NCBI RefSeq assembly: GCF_036785885.1
Contig: NC_092317.1
Coordinates: 7,690,501 to 7,754,500 of the forward strand
Origin: Coffea arabica
Taxonomy: Eukaryota; Streptophyta; Magnoliopsida; Gentianales; Rubiaceae
Reading direction: 5' to 3'
DNA: 64,000 nucleotides
Part shown: in pieces, positions 11,911 through 24,683 of the stretch
Layout: each line of letters begins with the position of its first letter
Numbering within the stretch: position 1 is the first letter of the stretch
Notes under the pieces: model-generated
Databases searched by the model: none
The model's input: only the letters and a program-made list of their open reading frames with translations
Told to the model about the DNA's origin: nothing
Translations under genes and position numbers: made by a program

Positions 11911-12896
11911 GGGTTAATCACATTTAATCCCCTTAAGGTATATCCCATTTTTCAGTTTACCCCATAACCTTTAATTTTGCTCACTTAACCCCCAATAGGA
12001 CAAAATTGCCCTTGCATTATTTTGACTTTTTCTTTACCTTGTTTTCCTTTCTTTTATTTTTTTTTCTCTTTCTTCTTTATTTAATTCTTCTTCTTTCCCA
12101 CAAAAATTTTCACCTTAATGATTGAAATTAAAAAAGAGTAATTGCAGAGATCTATCTTCTCCTTAAATGATTAAAAAAAATATTCAAATCACTTTCCTAA
12201 AATACAATTTTTTTAGCCTTTCAATTCTTTTAATTTTGGGTTTTCCTTTTTCCTTTCTAATTTCTCATTTTATTCTCAAGAAAATATCATAAGATGAAAT
12301 TGTTTTCCTTTCTTTTATTTCTTTTTCTCTTTCTTCTCTCTTTCATCCTTCCCGATAGAAAATTCCATTTCACTGAAAATTTTTGTTTTGAGTTTGTAAT
12401 TGCATATTTCTAGGTGAAGGTTTAAAAGGCATCAAAAACTAATTTTTATTTTTTGTATGATACCACGTGTCACAAATTTCAATTGATGATTATTAATCAG
12501 GTCACAATTTCATCTTAAGATATTTTATTGGGAATAAAATGAGAAACTAGAAAGGAAAAAAGAAAATCCAAAATTAAAAAAAATTGAAAGGCTACAAAAA
12601 TTGTATTTTAGGAAAGTGATTTGAATATTTTTTAAATTATTTAAGGAGAAGATAGATCTCTACAATTCATCTTTTTTAATTTCAATCATTAAAGTGAAGA
12701 TTTTTGTGGGAAAGAGGAAGAATTAAATAAAGAAGAAAGAGAAAAAGAAAGGAAAACAAGGTAAACAAGGTAAATGAAAAGTCAAAATAATGCAAGGGCA
12801 ATTTTGTCCTATAAGGAATTAAATGAGCAAAATTAAAGGTTAAGGAGTAAACTGAGAAATGGGGTATACCTTAAGGGGATTAAATGTGATTAACCC
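11911..12896. mobile_element. Non-autonomous Mutator-type element with ~390-bp inverted arms
   Basis: 986 bp. The left arm (11911 to about 12300) and right arm (about 12506-12896) are inverted copies along their length, starting GGGTTAATCACATTTAATCC. The loop between them is about 200 bp. No transposase frame is present. Flanks are CATAATATA (11902-11910) and CATAACATA (12897-12905), a 9-bp target duplication with one mismatch. Nine-base duplications and long terminal inverted repeats are the marks of Mutator-like elements. The long arms would let a read-through transcript fold into a hairpin. Confidence 0.9.
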
Positions 12897-12905
12897 CATA
12901 ACATA

Positions 12906-12945
12906 TTAGCATGTCTTTTCTTTTCATAACAAAATGTTGTTTAAG
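12906..12945. repeat. Local duplication, copy B, right part
   Basis: TTAGCATGTCTTTTC and what follows match copy A (TTAGCTTGTC, about 11106-11155) on the far side of the inserted element. This shows that the element entered after the duplication. Confidence 0.7.
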
Positions 12946-13092
12946 GTAAACTAAAATTATATTTGTGTGAAAAATATTTTCTCTCTACTTTCTCTAACAA
13001 AGATATCATGTTTGTGCATCTTATTCTTAATTTTTTTGGTGCTTGGCTTGTAAAAATAGTGCTAATTATATCTTCTACTACCATTTATATTT

Positions 13093-14137
13093 GGGTTATT
13101 ATCACTTTACCCCCTTAACGTTTGGTGCTACTATCAATTTCTCCCTTAAAATTATCTTTTAGCCACTTTATCCCCAAGACTAACGGTCAAACTTAACGGA
13201 CTTTGTTAATTAAAGTGAAAAGATATGTTTAACCCTTAAAATTATTATTACTTTACCCCCATAAAATATAGTCTCATTATCAATTTACCCCATAAAGTTA
13301 TTTTTTAGACAATTTATCCTACTATTAAACCAATTTAACAAGTTAAAAAAACTTTAGAAGAAAATACCCTTCACTTTGCATAATAAAAATAATAAAAAAT
13401 TTAGAGTGACTCTTCTCCTTTTTAGTATCAAGAAAAAAAGTCAAAATATTAATTTCTTTCTTCTTGAAAATCTTATTAATATTGAAAAAAATAGAAAGAT
13501 GGAGAGGGGGAGGGGGAGAGTTCAATTCTTTTTTAAAAAATTACAAATAAGAAAGAATTAAATACTGTTATTATTTTAAAATTATGTCATTTTTTTGTTT
13601 ACCACCAAATTTCAATTCTAATCCCGACAACCTTAAAGTAATACGATAATGTTAGACTTTTCTTTATTTTATTTTTTTTGCAAAATCTAATTTTTTGTCT
13701 CCTTCTTTCCTATCTCTTTTTCATTTCCTAGTATTAATAAGTGTGAAATTTTTTTTGAGAAAACCCTTTTATTTTTATATTTTTCGATCTCTTAAAGTGA
13801 AAAAAAGGAAGAATAACCATTCCAACTTTTTTATTTTTAATTATATATAAAAAGGGTAAATATATTTAAAATTTTTTGACCATACTAGTTAGATTAATGA
13901 TGAGGTAAAATGCCTAGAAAATAATATTAGGAACTAAAGTGATTGTATCACTATAATCCAAATGAATAAAGTGATAATAACAATGTAGTAATACTATAAA
14001 ATAAAAGGGTGGTTTTGTAAAAAATTTCTTAACATGTTTAATTGAATTACTTATGGGGGTAATGTGATTAAAAGATAACGTTAGGGGGTAAACTGATAGT
14101 AGTGATATAGTTTAAGGGGATAAAGTGATAATAACCC
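13093..14137. mobile_element. Second Mutator-type element, perfect 9-bp target duplication
   Basis: 1045 bp. The left end GGGTTATTATCACTTTACCC and the inverted right end (14118-14137) match closely, and similarity between the arms continues inward in AT-rich DNA. The flanks are identical: TTTATATTT at 13084-13092 and at 14138-14146. No transposase is encoded. The terminal pattern (GGGTTA, then CA-TTTA-CCCC and TTAA) resembles the element at 11911-12896, so the two look like related subfamilies that landed 196 bp apart. Confidence 0.9.
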
Positions 14138-15504
14138 TTTATATTTACAAGATAAACGTTTGCATCTAGAACAATTAATTTCAAATAGGCATTTCGGTGT
14201 CTATTTTTCAACTCATACTATCAAAATCATTCTTTTGAAGTTGGCAGAATAAATTTTTATCACCTTGACCATTTTTTTTCAATGTATTTGGCGTTCAATT
14301 CATTATTTATGTAGTTTGCCTTTCATTTTCAAAGTCGGTTCAAGGTAAAATAATACTAGCATCTAGTTTGCTTTTATTAAGTGTGTGAACTATGAATTAA
14401 CAAAGGTCTCAAATCATGAGTTTCTTCCAAATGCAATTCTGCTTATCCTAATCAAAACTTAAATAGGAGGTTATCCATATCTATTTTTCATCTATATTTC
14501 AAGCATATTGAACAATCTTGCACAAGACAATCAACAATTCAATCAAATGATATCGAGCATGCTTACCATCTCATTTCGAGAAACAAATGCATAATGCAAT
14601 ATAAAATAAACGACTAGCATTTTCAAAAGAAAAAAAGATCAAAAAGGTGAATGACTAGCAAATTGTCGAAACAATTCTTTTTACAATTTCTTTCATATCA
14701 TCACGTATGTTTTTATTCCAAAAGCTATTGATAACTATAGAAAATTATCTAAAGCACCAGAAATTTATAAAAAAAAAATTCACACATAATTATTTTTCCA
14801 GGTTATTCATTTCTTAAAATTTTTCAGGGAGGGTTCTTTTCAAATACTTACTTTTTTGGTGCAGATTACAGCTTTACTGTTTTATGTCATGCAAAATAAA
14901 GTGGAAAAGGGGAGATAAATGCTGTGATCAATCAAACATAAAGCTGCATGCAACCCTATAAACTATTTAGAGAACACAAAATACTTCTGATTTTAATTCT
15001 CATTGAAACCATGTTTGTCACATTTCTTCATTATGCACTCTACTTGCTTTGCTTTAACATTTTTTTTCATTTCTTGTACGCTCAGATAATATTTTACCAT
15101 TTTCGTTTTTAAATATATAGATGGCAAAGTAGAGGAAGAGACTGCATAATGCATGAGTATCCAAGAACCTCAATGAGGTTGAACAATTTTATCCTTTTCT
15201 CAGCCGGTAATTCTAAAAATACCGCAACGATCTGCCAAAAAAAAGGGAAAAAGAACCAGGTCTATAGATTTCACCTCTTAAGCAGAGCATTAGCACTCAG
15301 TTTCTATATCCTCCACAGTCTATTTATGCTACGCAAATAGTTTTCCGTTTAAATTGCTATTTTTAGAAGTTTTCATAAAAAAATATATACAGTAACAACT
15401 TGATATGTACAAAATAAAAAGATGATTGAAAAATATATTCATAAAAAATAGTACGCTGTTCAGTTCGAGAGACGAGGAGCTTGAAAAGCCATTTACCACT
15501 TAAG

Positions 15505-15600
15505 GTGTCAGCCACTGGAGGCCCAGTGGTCATCCCAAGCCTTCTTAGACTTGATGGTGCGGGAGGTCAAGGGTTCGAACCTTACCTCCTACAAAAATTG
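15505..15600 (+). mobile_element. Probable tRNA-derived SINE fragment
   Basis: A perfect RNA polymerase III box B, GGTTCGAACC, lies at 15572-15581 in a GC-richer island (GGAGGCCCAGTGGTCATCCC upstream). No clear target duplication or A-tail was found, so the ends are approximate. No tRNA fold is apparent, so it is not called as a tRNA gene. Confidence 0.5.
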
Positions 15601-15927
15601 TCACAATATGTGACGGTCTTCATTGACCAGTTTAAAGATGAATGCTTAATGGACCCAAATATGGGCCTAGTCATTTGATGGGTTTCCGAACTAATGTCGA
15701 AGAAAGAAGACCAATTCCACATACCCCAAACACCCCCACCCAAGAAAGGTGAGTGCATGGCAATTTCTGCAGCCTACATAAAATGGCACTCTTTCCAATT
15801 GAAGATGAAGTCCAAGGAAGATATGTAGTGTTGTTTTAAGATAATTTGTTATACATTTTATCTTTTTCTTTCCTTCCTTTTTTGGTTTAGTTTCTATTCA
15901 TCCTCATTTCAAGAAACACTTCCTTAA

Positions 15928-15958
<31 letters not shown>

Positions 15959-18799
15959 CTTGGGATAGTGATTAACTATGCAATGATCAATTATAGGAAT
16001 TTTTTCTTTTCTAGAGGATCCCATATTCAGAAGATTTTGCTCTGACCCACTCACTCGTTCTGCAGTCTTCTTATAGCGCTCGTACCGTGCATGTGGTCGC
16101 CCATTGATGCACTGACGAAGCACTATCTGTTGCATATTGGCTGTGGAAAAAGAAGGAATAAAGTTCGTTGCCACCAAAATCTCTGCCTGGATATTGTAGC
16201 GACATATCAAGTGTGCCATCATGAACACAAAGCAAATAATGCTTCCATATTTCCAACTCTTACGTCAACAACCAATGATTGGATCAGAACCACTTCTTGT
16301 GTCCAGAAATGTGGAAAATAGTAAATGAAAAATGATTTTTTACGTGGTTGTTATGTGATCGTAGATGTCACATGAAACCTACATTGTTCGATGGGAACAA
16401 GAGTATGAATTGGTTATCAACTACAGCTTCTTCTTTCTTTCTTTCTTTTTTTCAAAAAAAAAAATTGTTTGAATTCGTCTCCAGTTACCATCATGGATCA
16501 GGACACGCTTCTGGCAGTAGCGGAACTAAGATCTATAGCCAGCAGGGGTAGTATTACACACTTAAAATGATGTTGGTAATGCGCAAAGAAAATTTTGATT
16601 AAAAATTATGTTTTATTGTGAATTTTTTGTGTTGTGAAAGTGTTGAAGTTATTTCTTATTCAAGCAGTTATCAATTTTGTGTTTTAATAGCTTTAAAACA
16701 TTTGTTCTATTAAAGAGATTGTCTAAGAGAAATTTGGTTGTTTAGGGAGACCAAATGAGGAGAATGAGGATTTCTTGTAATATAGAGAGGCAAAGTAAAG
16801 AGAAAAGGGTACTATTCAAATTTGAGGGGGTGCAATTATGATAAAAATATAAAAAACTTGTAATAGTTTCAAGGCTATTTTTTAAAATTTTGCAAAGTTG
16901 AGAGTGGGAGGGAGTGATTACCAACCCTCAACACGAAGTGGCTTCGCCATTTGCCTCCCGGACTACAGATCATTGAAAGCGATTTTTACAGATTGTTTAT
17001 CGGTACAACTCTTATATCGACAACATAATTTGAATACAGATTTTTTATGAAGAAGTGGTCCGCGTTTCTCACCTACGGAACCAACTTGTGTTGGCTATGT
17101 CACTATAGCTGTGTTTAAAGGTCAATCAAATAAAGGTACTGTGTTTATATATCTTTGGTTGGGCATAATCTTAATTAGGTTATGAGTTTCTAGTTACCCA
17201 AAGCAACTTTACTTTTGATATTAGCATTATAGAGGTTCCTGCTATTCTGTTGCGAACTTCTTTTGACTGTTCGGTTTTCGATAAATTCAACATTTTCTCC
17301 TACTTCAGATCGCCGAATATCGAGATGCACTAATTTCCATCTAAGGTAAAAAAAACAGCTTTCTAATGTGACAATCAGACTCTTTTTCTGCATGCTAGAT
17401 AGAATAGTCGTTAGGACCATAACTACTGTCTAATTATGTTAGACAAGCAATCATTTCCTTTCATCTCTCGTAGATCACCATATCTTAGCGAAAAAAGAGA
17501 TGCTAAACTGAGATTTGACACAAAAAGGTAGTGATTGAAGAGGGAAATATAAATGATCAGTATATTAATAATTTTTCTTACAGTTGCTTCCAAGACTCAT
17601 CTTAGTCGGAAGGAATATTAATGAGGAGAGTTTGAGGTTCTTGATTTGAATATCAAACCCTTTTCTTTCCCATTTTTCTCTTACAAGACTTGTAGTTTCC
17701 CTTAAAATTTTTCCTATATACTTAGTATTTCTTTTTTTAATACTAACAGGTCTGAAAGTATAATACATATGCAAAAATAATTAAATTTTGATAGAAATTA
17801 TATGACGTGCATCTAACTATATATATCAGTGTAGAAACACTTTTTACACTTGTATAGGGTCAAAAAGATTGATCTTTATAAGTAATTCTCTATGTCTTGT
17901 CGATAGACAGATTACTTTAGCACTAAAATTTTAAATAATCAAGAATTAATCCAAACGCATGTATTTGATTAGTCACCGAATCGGTCGGTCAAATCACGTC
18001 GGGGTGTTAAAGAAAGGTTGAACTTGTATTATCTTTTACGTGTTAATTAAGACAACTGCTGTTTACTATGCTGCCTGTCTTTTTCTACACACAGTCGAAA
18101 ATCATTTACTTTATGCTCAAATCATTGATCGGTTTACAACTCATTTAAAGGTAATAGGAATGTAATTAAACAACCTAAAGCTTTTTTACAACGTTTTGCA
18201 TTGCATAAACGGCTAATCAAAGAAACTTAGCAACTCTTTGAGATTATTAATCCTTATTAACATCAATACTTCCACTGCCATGCTGCATCCTGTTTCTCGT
18301 TCACCTTTTAAGAAATGAAGAAAAGAACACAGCCATCCAAAATTTGTTGTCTGATACGTGTTGGCCAATCAACAATTCAAGGCATATACACTGATTGATC
18401 CCATGGCAGTGCATCTGGATATCATTATGCTTCACACTCCACAACACAAGTGGAGAAAGAAAGATCGAAAAAGATGCAGACAAAAGCCGAAAGGATTTGA
18501 AGCCTACCATATAACAAAAGGGGCTGATAGGCAATCTTCTCCACTAGTGCTCAAAACTATTACTACTATATATTCCTATGTATTTGCTGCCTATTCCCGA
18601 AGTGCATTATTGCGTTAACCCCATACTGTTCACTTGTCCCCTACATGCCCCCTCACCCCATCCCTCTCTTTGTACATCCAGTTGCACACATAGATATGGG
18701 ATGGTAATTTAACCCATTCCTTCGATTGTTTTTTTTTTTTAATATATATATAAAGCTTCATGGGAATATATGTTAAATTAGAATGCCTATCATTTTAGG

Positions 18800-18968
18800 C
18801 AGACAGGATCCTCTGTCCAATATTTTGTGTTCACTTTCCTATCTAATGCAAAACTACGTAGTTCCACTTATTATATCTGCTGATGTGGCACATAAAAAAG
18901 AAAGGCTGTTTGGCTGCCTTATTGGACAGGAAAGTGGACACAAAATATTAGACAGAAGATCCCGTCTG
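18800..18968. mobile_element. 169-bp palindromic MITE, perfect 9-bp target duplication
   Basis: The left arm CAGACAGGATCCTCTGTCCA and its continuation (18800-18840) match the inverted right arm (about 18928-18968) with few changes, both running through AATATTTTGTG and CACTTTCCT. The flanks are identical copies of CATTTTAGG (18791-18799 and 18969-18977). The 9-bp duplication suggests a Mutator-like origin. There is no coding content. Confidence 0.88.
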
Positions 18969-20663
18969 CATTTTAGGTCCATTTAATAAGCATATAATAT
19001 TTGCATGCAACACGGATTCAGCATTTTCGCAGCATGGCATGCAAGGCCTCCAGAAAATTACTGTATGTATTACTTTCAGACTAATTAAGTGAATGCAACT
19101 TTAACTAAACAGAAATCGTAAAAATCCAATTCTAGTTTTGAAACAAAGTGATCCGTTATATCTAGCTCCTCAAATTTCATTGTACTTGTCTTCATTTTTA
19201 TGTCGGGTTTCCTCCCTTCTTTGTATGTTTAATATACATAAACTACATATATATGTGCTTATTTCTTCTTTTATATTCTCAAGTTTTTGTTCATTTTTAA
19301 ATGTAGTCAGGACTGAATTAACATGGTCCTTGGACAGATTCATGAACTAGGACAAGCTGACTTTCTCGCCTAGCTAATACTTCGATTTTCTAATGCATTA
19401 ATATCCGACAATAACTCTAGATGCACTGATCTTGCACATAACTAGAACTAACCTGCTCATGTGCTGTGGCAAAACCAGGCAAAAATCAAATAAACTAAGT
19501 GCACCTTCATTGTGCAATAACATGCTAATTAAGCCAACTAGAACTACATGGATATTTCTCTCGAGTAATCTACTTCTTCAATTTAATTAAGTTTCAGTAT
19601 CTCTGTAACTAACTGCCTGCAATATGGGAAGCAAAAAATCATCCCAGAAGAATTTTGATTCCATTATCATCTTTTTCCTTGGAAGTGGTGCAAAACAAAT
19701 ATAATCTAAGCTTGTTGCATGGATGTTTCTCTATCAAGCCATGAGGCTAATTAAAATGGTGAATATATACTAGCATATTTTGTATTGCGAAAGATATCTA
19801 TCCTACAATTATATTATATGGCCAGAAATTAACTTTACACCGGAAAGTACGTCTGCTATCTCAAAACTACTTTGTAATAGGCATTTAAGTGGTGATAGTA
19901 TACTGAGTGGATTCAACCATGAAATGATGGAGATTGGATGAATTTCGCTCAAACAAGAACATTTTGCTCAAGTTCCTTCGTTTTTATTTTCTCTTGTAAG
20001 GTTCAGAATCTTGCTAAGCTCAAAAACCAAGAAGTTATAATTTTTTTTAAGTTTGTAATGATGCAAGGATTTGGATTCTTTGGATTGCTTCTGAGAAAGG
20101 CCAAAAGGGTAAAAAGAGTAAAGAGAGATAAGTTTGAATAAACTATTTCAAACTTAAACCAGCAATGTGAATAAGTTTGACCAATAAATCACATATAAAA
20201 CAGAAATCGAAATTTTTTTTTTTAAAAAAAAGAATTGACATTAATTCTAGGACCTAGGGTAGTGCTCAAGGACATTACAATAAACTTATAAGAATAGTAC
20301 TAAGATATTGGCTAACCCTAGTGTTCTTTGCTTTTTTCTTTTTTTTTTTTAGGAGGGGGTGGTGTGGGGGAGGGGCTTAACTCATTCATTAAAAAAGGTT
20401 GGTTAGGGTCGAATTCATCTAAATTAGAAACAGAAATGTTGAATATTTTCTGTCCAGAATTTTTGAAATTTATAAACACATTTTTTTTTTTAAAAAAAGT
20501 ACAATCCCGTGCAATGTACGAGTTCCCTACCAGTTTGCAATGTAACACTTGGCTCTTTGCAATGAATACGTAATTTCCGTACCATATAGGAAAATAAACA
20601 TTATGCCATTTTCTTCATTATAGACAAACATTTGTCCCACCCCCACTTTTCTAAAAATCACTG

Positions 20664-20671
20664 TATATATA
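20664..20671 (+). promoter_or_regulatory. Candidate TATA box of the ZHD gene
   Basis: TATATATA lies 48 bases before the ATG at 20719. With a usual spacing of about 30 bases to transcription start, the leader would be only about 20 bases, purine-rich (AGAAGGAGATAGCA). Confidence 0.5.
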
Positions 20672-20718
20672 TTGAAGGAAAAAGAAAGAAAGATAAGACT
20701 TGATAGAAGGAGATAGCA

Positions 20719-21255
20719 ATGGAAGGGGAAAACGCCAATGAGTTCTACAGAGAGTGCCAAAGAAACCATGCAGCCAATCTCGGCAACTATGCAACTGATG
20801 GCTGTGGAGAATTTTTGCTAGATCAAACTTCCCCGGGTACACTACTGTGCGCTGCATGTGGATGCCACCGCAATTTCCACCGCAAACTCACCTATGGAGC
20901 AAACTACAACCGTGGCTCCAACTCCAACCAAGAAACAGCCACCGAGATGATGGAGTATAGTGGAGGCGGCGATGATGGCAGCGGCGGAGGACAGCAGGCG
21001 GCCGAATCGCCGGACAGGATGAGCAGCAAGAAGAGGTTGAGGACAAAGTTTACACCAGATCAGAAGGAGAAGATGCTTGCATTTGCTGAGAAGTTGGGAT
21101 GGAAGCTGCAAAGAAAAGATATGGAGGATGAGGTGGAAAGGTTTTGTAGCAGCATAGGTGTGAATAGGAAGGTTTTTAAGGTGTGGATGCACAACCACAA
21201 AAACTCTTCCTCAGCCTCTACATCTGCTGGCAATGCTTCATCTCTCACTCAATAG
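20719..21255 (+). CDS. Zinc-finger homeodomain (ZF-HD/ZHD) transcription factor, 178 residues
   Basis: A plant-specific nuclear transcription factor that binds DNA as homo- or heterodimers through its zinc finger. The N-terminal ZF-HD dimerisation finger spans about residues 8-58: YRECQRNHAANLGNYATDGC, GEFLL, then CAACGCHRNFHRK, with the expected Cys and His ligands. A Gly/Ser-rich acidic linker follows (about 60-100). The C-terminal homeodomain spans about 105-163, starting KKRLRTKFTPDQKEKMLAFA, with recognition helix NRKVFKVWMHNHKN. It is short for a ZHD and, as usual in the family, has no intron. The exact paralogue number cannot be set by reading. Its last ~75 coding bases and its 3' flank are repeated downstream in decayed form. 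Confidence 0.95.
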   Translation: MEGENANEFYRECQRNHAANLGNYATDGCGEFLLDQTSPGTLLCAACGCHRNFHRKLTYGANYNRGSNSNQETATEMMEYSGGGDDGSGGGQQAAESPDRMSSKKRLRTKFTPDQKEKMLAFAEKLGWKLQRKDMEDEVERFCSSIGVNRKVFKVWMHNHKNSSSASTSAGNASSLTQ

Positions 21256-22606
21256 AGAAACAGATCTTGGGAGGTTTGTTTAAAACTTTAATCAAGTTCT
21301 TTTGGGGTGACCTTAATTAGCACTACTGAAAATATGATGAAAACGGTTTTAATACTACTGATATATTCTCTAATTTCTTTAGTCATTCAATTGATGGAGC
21401 AAACAAAACTAATCATTCTATGAGGATTTCATTGCAAAAGATGAGCCAATAATCGCTTAGTGACTAGTATAAACTGATACTTTGTGTATCTTTACTTTTT
21501 GATTCATTGGCTCTTGAATGAAGATTGACTGTAAATCTAAGGATGGATAACATGAGCAATAAGCAAGCTGATTTAACATTGCCATAATTTCATCATCTTT
21601 CTCTATCAAATTAAAAACTCGATACAAAATAACTCATATGTACATCAAAATTAAACGGTTTTGCTTAGTTTGTTTGACTCGTTACACTTAATTGTCTTGT
21701 ACAAGGCATGAATCTCAAAAATTATTTTCAATTAAGTACTTAATGGAGGATTCTCTATTTTCCCTAGATAAAGAGCTAGGATCCTCTATCCACTCAACCC
21801 TCTGTTTGGATAGAGTATTACTTCCGAAAGAAAATGAATAATTTCTTAGGCAAAATTTTTTTTTTACTACCCTTTTATTTTTTCAACATCTGTTACATAT
21901 CTCACATTACAAAAATTGCTATAGCGAATAATACAAAAAGAACTAATTAATAGTCTGACACTTGTGCGTGCGCGCGTGCGTGCGTGCAACTCACATGTGA
22001 TTTACTCTTTGTAATTTGTTAAGAAAAATTTAATCGTGAGGTTAAATAGATTGAAATCCTCATTCAATGTGATTCGACACGAATGATTTAATCATCTGAG
22101 CTTTTGTTAAAGTGAGTTGGAATATTTCAAGATGTATTGAGTCTCTTTATCGCAATCCTTCTTTCAAGGAACCACTTATGTAGACTCTAATTGTCCATAG
22201 TTGGTTAAGTGATATACTTTCAACCAACCAAATTAGAAATTTGGGAAATTTGAAAGTGATTTCCTTTTGAGACTGATCTTAAGTGGAGTCCATAAGTTGC
22301 CTAAGTGGGTCTGATACACGTGCAATTTAAGTCTCATTCTTTCAACTGTTTTATTTGTTTTCTTTTAGGGTTAATGTTATTTATATATTAACGAAATATA
22401 CACTAATACGATTAAATGCGTGTCACATTGTAAAAATAAACTTCAAATTCAAATTAGAATTAATTGGCCTAAATTCAAAAGCACTAGCTAGTGTATACAT
22501 TATCAGTGCGTGCAAAAATAATCCTTTGTTTTATTTAAAGATCAAAAGTCTAGCATGTAATGTTTCACAAATTTCTCATCAAATTAAAATCAAGAACATA
22601 TATCCT

Positions 22607-22726
22607 AGAAGCATTGGGGTGAATATGAAGGTTTTTAAGGTTTGGATGTACAGCCACAGAAACTCTTCCCAGCCTCTACTCCCTATATATATATACCAAA
22701 GCTTCATCTCTCACTTGGGAAGTTAA
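22607..22726 (+). pseudogene. Decayed 3' fragment of the ZHD gene
   Basis: The segment matches the ZHD gene from residue ~144 to beyond the stop. It still reads SIGVNMKVFKVWMYSHRNSS, against SIGVNRKVFKVWMHNHKNSS in the intact gene. The zinc finger and the first homeodomain helices are absent, and TCTCTCACT joins directly to TGGGAAG, so the original stop (CAATAG) and following bases are deleted. It now forms the tail of an unrelated 123-codon frame starting at 22355. It cannot encode a working transcription factor. Confidence 0.88.
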
Positions 22727-24683
22727 TTTGTGTACTCCTTTCATCAAATTTTTATGAGGAAAACGTTAAAATAGTGAAAATTTGATGAAAATGACTCTAA
22801 AAAATACTTTTGATACCTTCCATAATTCTAGTCACTGCACAGTGGAGCAAGCAAAACAAATCATACTCTCAAGATATCGTGGCACAAGATAAAGGAACAT
22901 GACTGGGGGGACTACTACAAACTGATAGTTGATTGCGTACTGAAACTTTATGTCCTCTTTACTTTTTGTTCATTGGCTCTTGGATGAAGATCAACGATAA
23001 ATCCATGGAGAGATAACCAAAGCTGATCCAGACTCACCATGGTTTCCAACATCTTTCTCTATCAAAAAAGAACTCAATAGGGCAAAATGACTCCTATAAG
23101 TCAAAATGGCTGTTGTTTATTTGATTTGACTTGTTGGTGCACTTAACTGTAGTATTATACAAGGCATGAAACCTTACAAATTATTTTCATCAATATCTCC
23201 CACATAAAGAGGATCCTCTATCCACTCAACTCTTTGTTTGGATAGAGTACTACTTTTTTTTTATATCATTTCTTGGACACATTTTAATTCAATTTTATTT
23301 TTTAATTATCTTTTTATCTAATATATGTCGCATCATAGAAAATGTTGCAGTTGAGACATTTTTGTGCGCGTGCAACAGACACGTGACTTATTTTTTCTAA
23401 TTTTTAAGAAAATTTTTGAACAGAATGAAATTCTCACTTAGTGGTATTTGATGCAAATGGTTTAATCATTTGAGATTTTTTTAAAATGGGTTGGATGAAT
23501 TCAAGATATATTAAATCTCTTTAATTGCAATGCTTCTCTCAAGGAAACACTTGATGACTCTCAACGTCCACTGTTCATGAATTGATATAATTTCAACTAA
23601 CCAAATTAGAAATTTGGGAAAATTATAAGTTACTATTTTCTTTTAAATTTAGATTTGAACTCTAAATTTTATGCATGTGCATTTAAATCTAAATTTTACA
23701 CATGTGACATGCTACAATTTTTGAAAAATTGTTTTCAATTTGAGCCACGTTCAGTAATGCACCCTCTCAATTTTTTTAGAAACTATAGCATAACTTATAA
23801 AAATGTTAAATTTTTTAGCATTGCCCCACTCTTGACCCTCTTAAATTTTGATAATATTCTCTCTAACCCCAAGATTGCCCCCCATAAGTGTTGAAATTTT
23901 TTTTCAACTGCTCTCAACATTTCCACCATGAAATATTGAACTAAAATATATGACAGGCTACTACTTTTTCCTTTCTAATAAATGTTATTTACTTACTGAA
24001 CTTTTCCTAATATTCAACCACATGAATTACAAGTAAAGGAAAATATTCATTTGATGGTGATTTAATTCGCCTACTGTATATATTAGAATTTTAATTTTGT
24101 ATTCTTCTATATAATTTTAATTACTATAACATTTTATACCATTAGATGACTGGTAAACGACAGATCACAAGCAAAAGAATCTTTTTATTTTTGTAATATT
24201 TATTATTGAATAAATTGGTGTATTTTTATAGCAAGTTTTTCAAAAAATGATTATAACAAATATTTAGTTGTTTCAAAAATTTACAAAACAATATCTTGTA
24301 AGATTAAACTAATATTATTAGAATCCATGAACAAAAGTCCTGACTTCACCACTGGTAAAAATGGTTTTAGTACTTCTGAGTTCTTCTCTCTATATTACTT
24401 ATCCAGTCAATGAATACATTGAGCAAGCAAAACTAATCATACTCTCAAGATATCGTTGTAAGAGATAAAGGAAACTGACAAAAGTCTGTAGTTGATTGCG
24501 CACAGATATATTGTTGGTTTCTTTACTTTTCATTCATTGGCTCCTGGATAATGATCAATTATAAGGGTTCTACATAGTGCTGAATTCAACAATAATGTAT
24601 AAGATCAAGCATCATTCTCTACATAAGCACCCTAAATCTACCCTTAATAAATACTAATATTATACTTTTGGGATTAATTTTAA

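Larger units (their letters stand above)
14147..20650. other. Intergenic DNA between BPC and ZHD genes
   Basis: No gene is supported. The AT-rich sequence contains an A-run at about 15927-15952, a TTTC microsatellite near 16430-16455, a SINE-like fragment near 15505-15600 and a short MITE at 18800-18968. Short open frames in all six frames lack domains, and most overlap each other on opposite strands. Confidence 0.6.

Noticed and set aside
11911-12896. Large hairpin considered as a MIR precursor or CRISPR-like repeat
   Set aside because: The arms are ~390 bp, flanked by a 9-bp duplication, and no known plant miRNA was recognised. It is a transposon.
15570-15582. Possible tRNA genes at GGTTCGA-type box B sites (4583, 15572, 28062)
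   Set aside because: No acceptor stem or cloverleaf could be built around them; poly-A tails and target duplications at two of the three show they are SINEs.
22355-22726. 123-codon frame as a new gene
   Set aside because: Its first two thirds are AT-rich random sequence; only the tail matches, and that is a decayed ZHD fragment.
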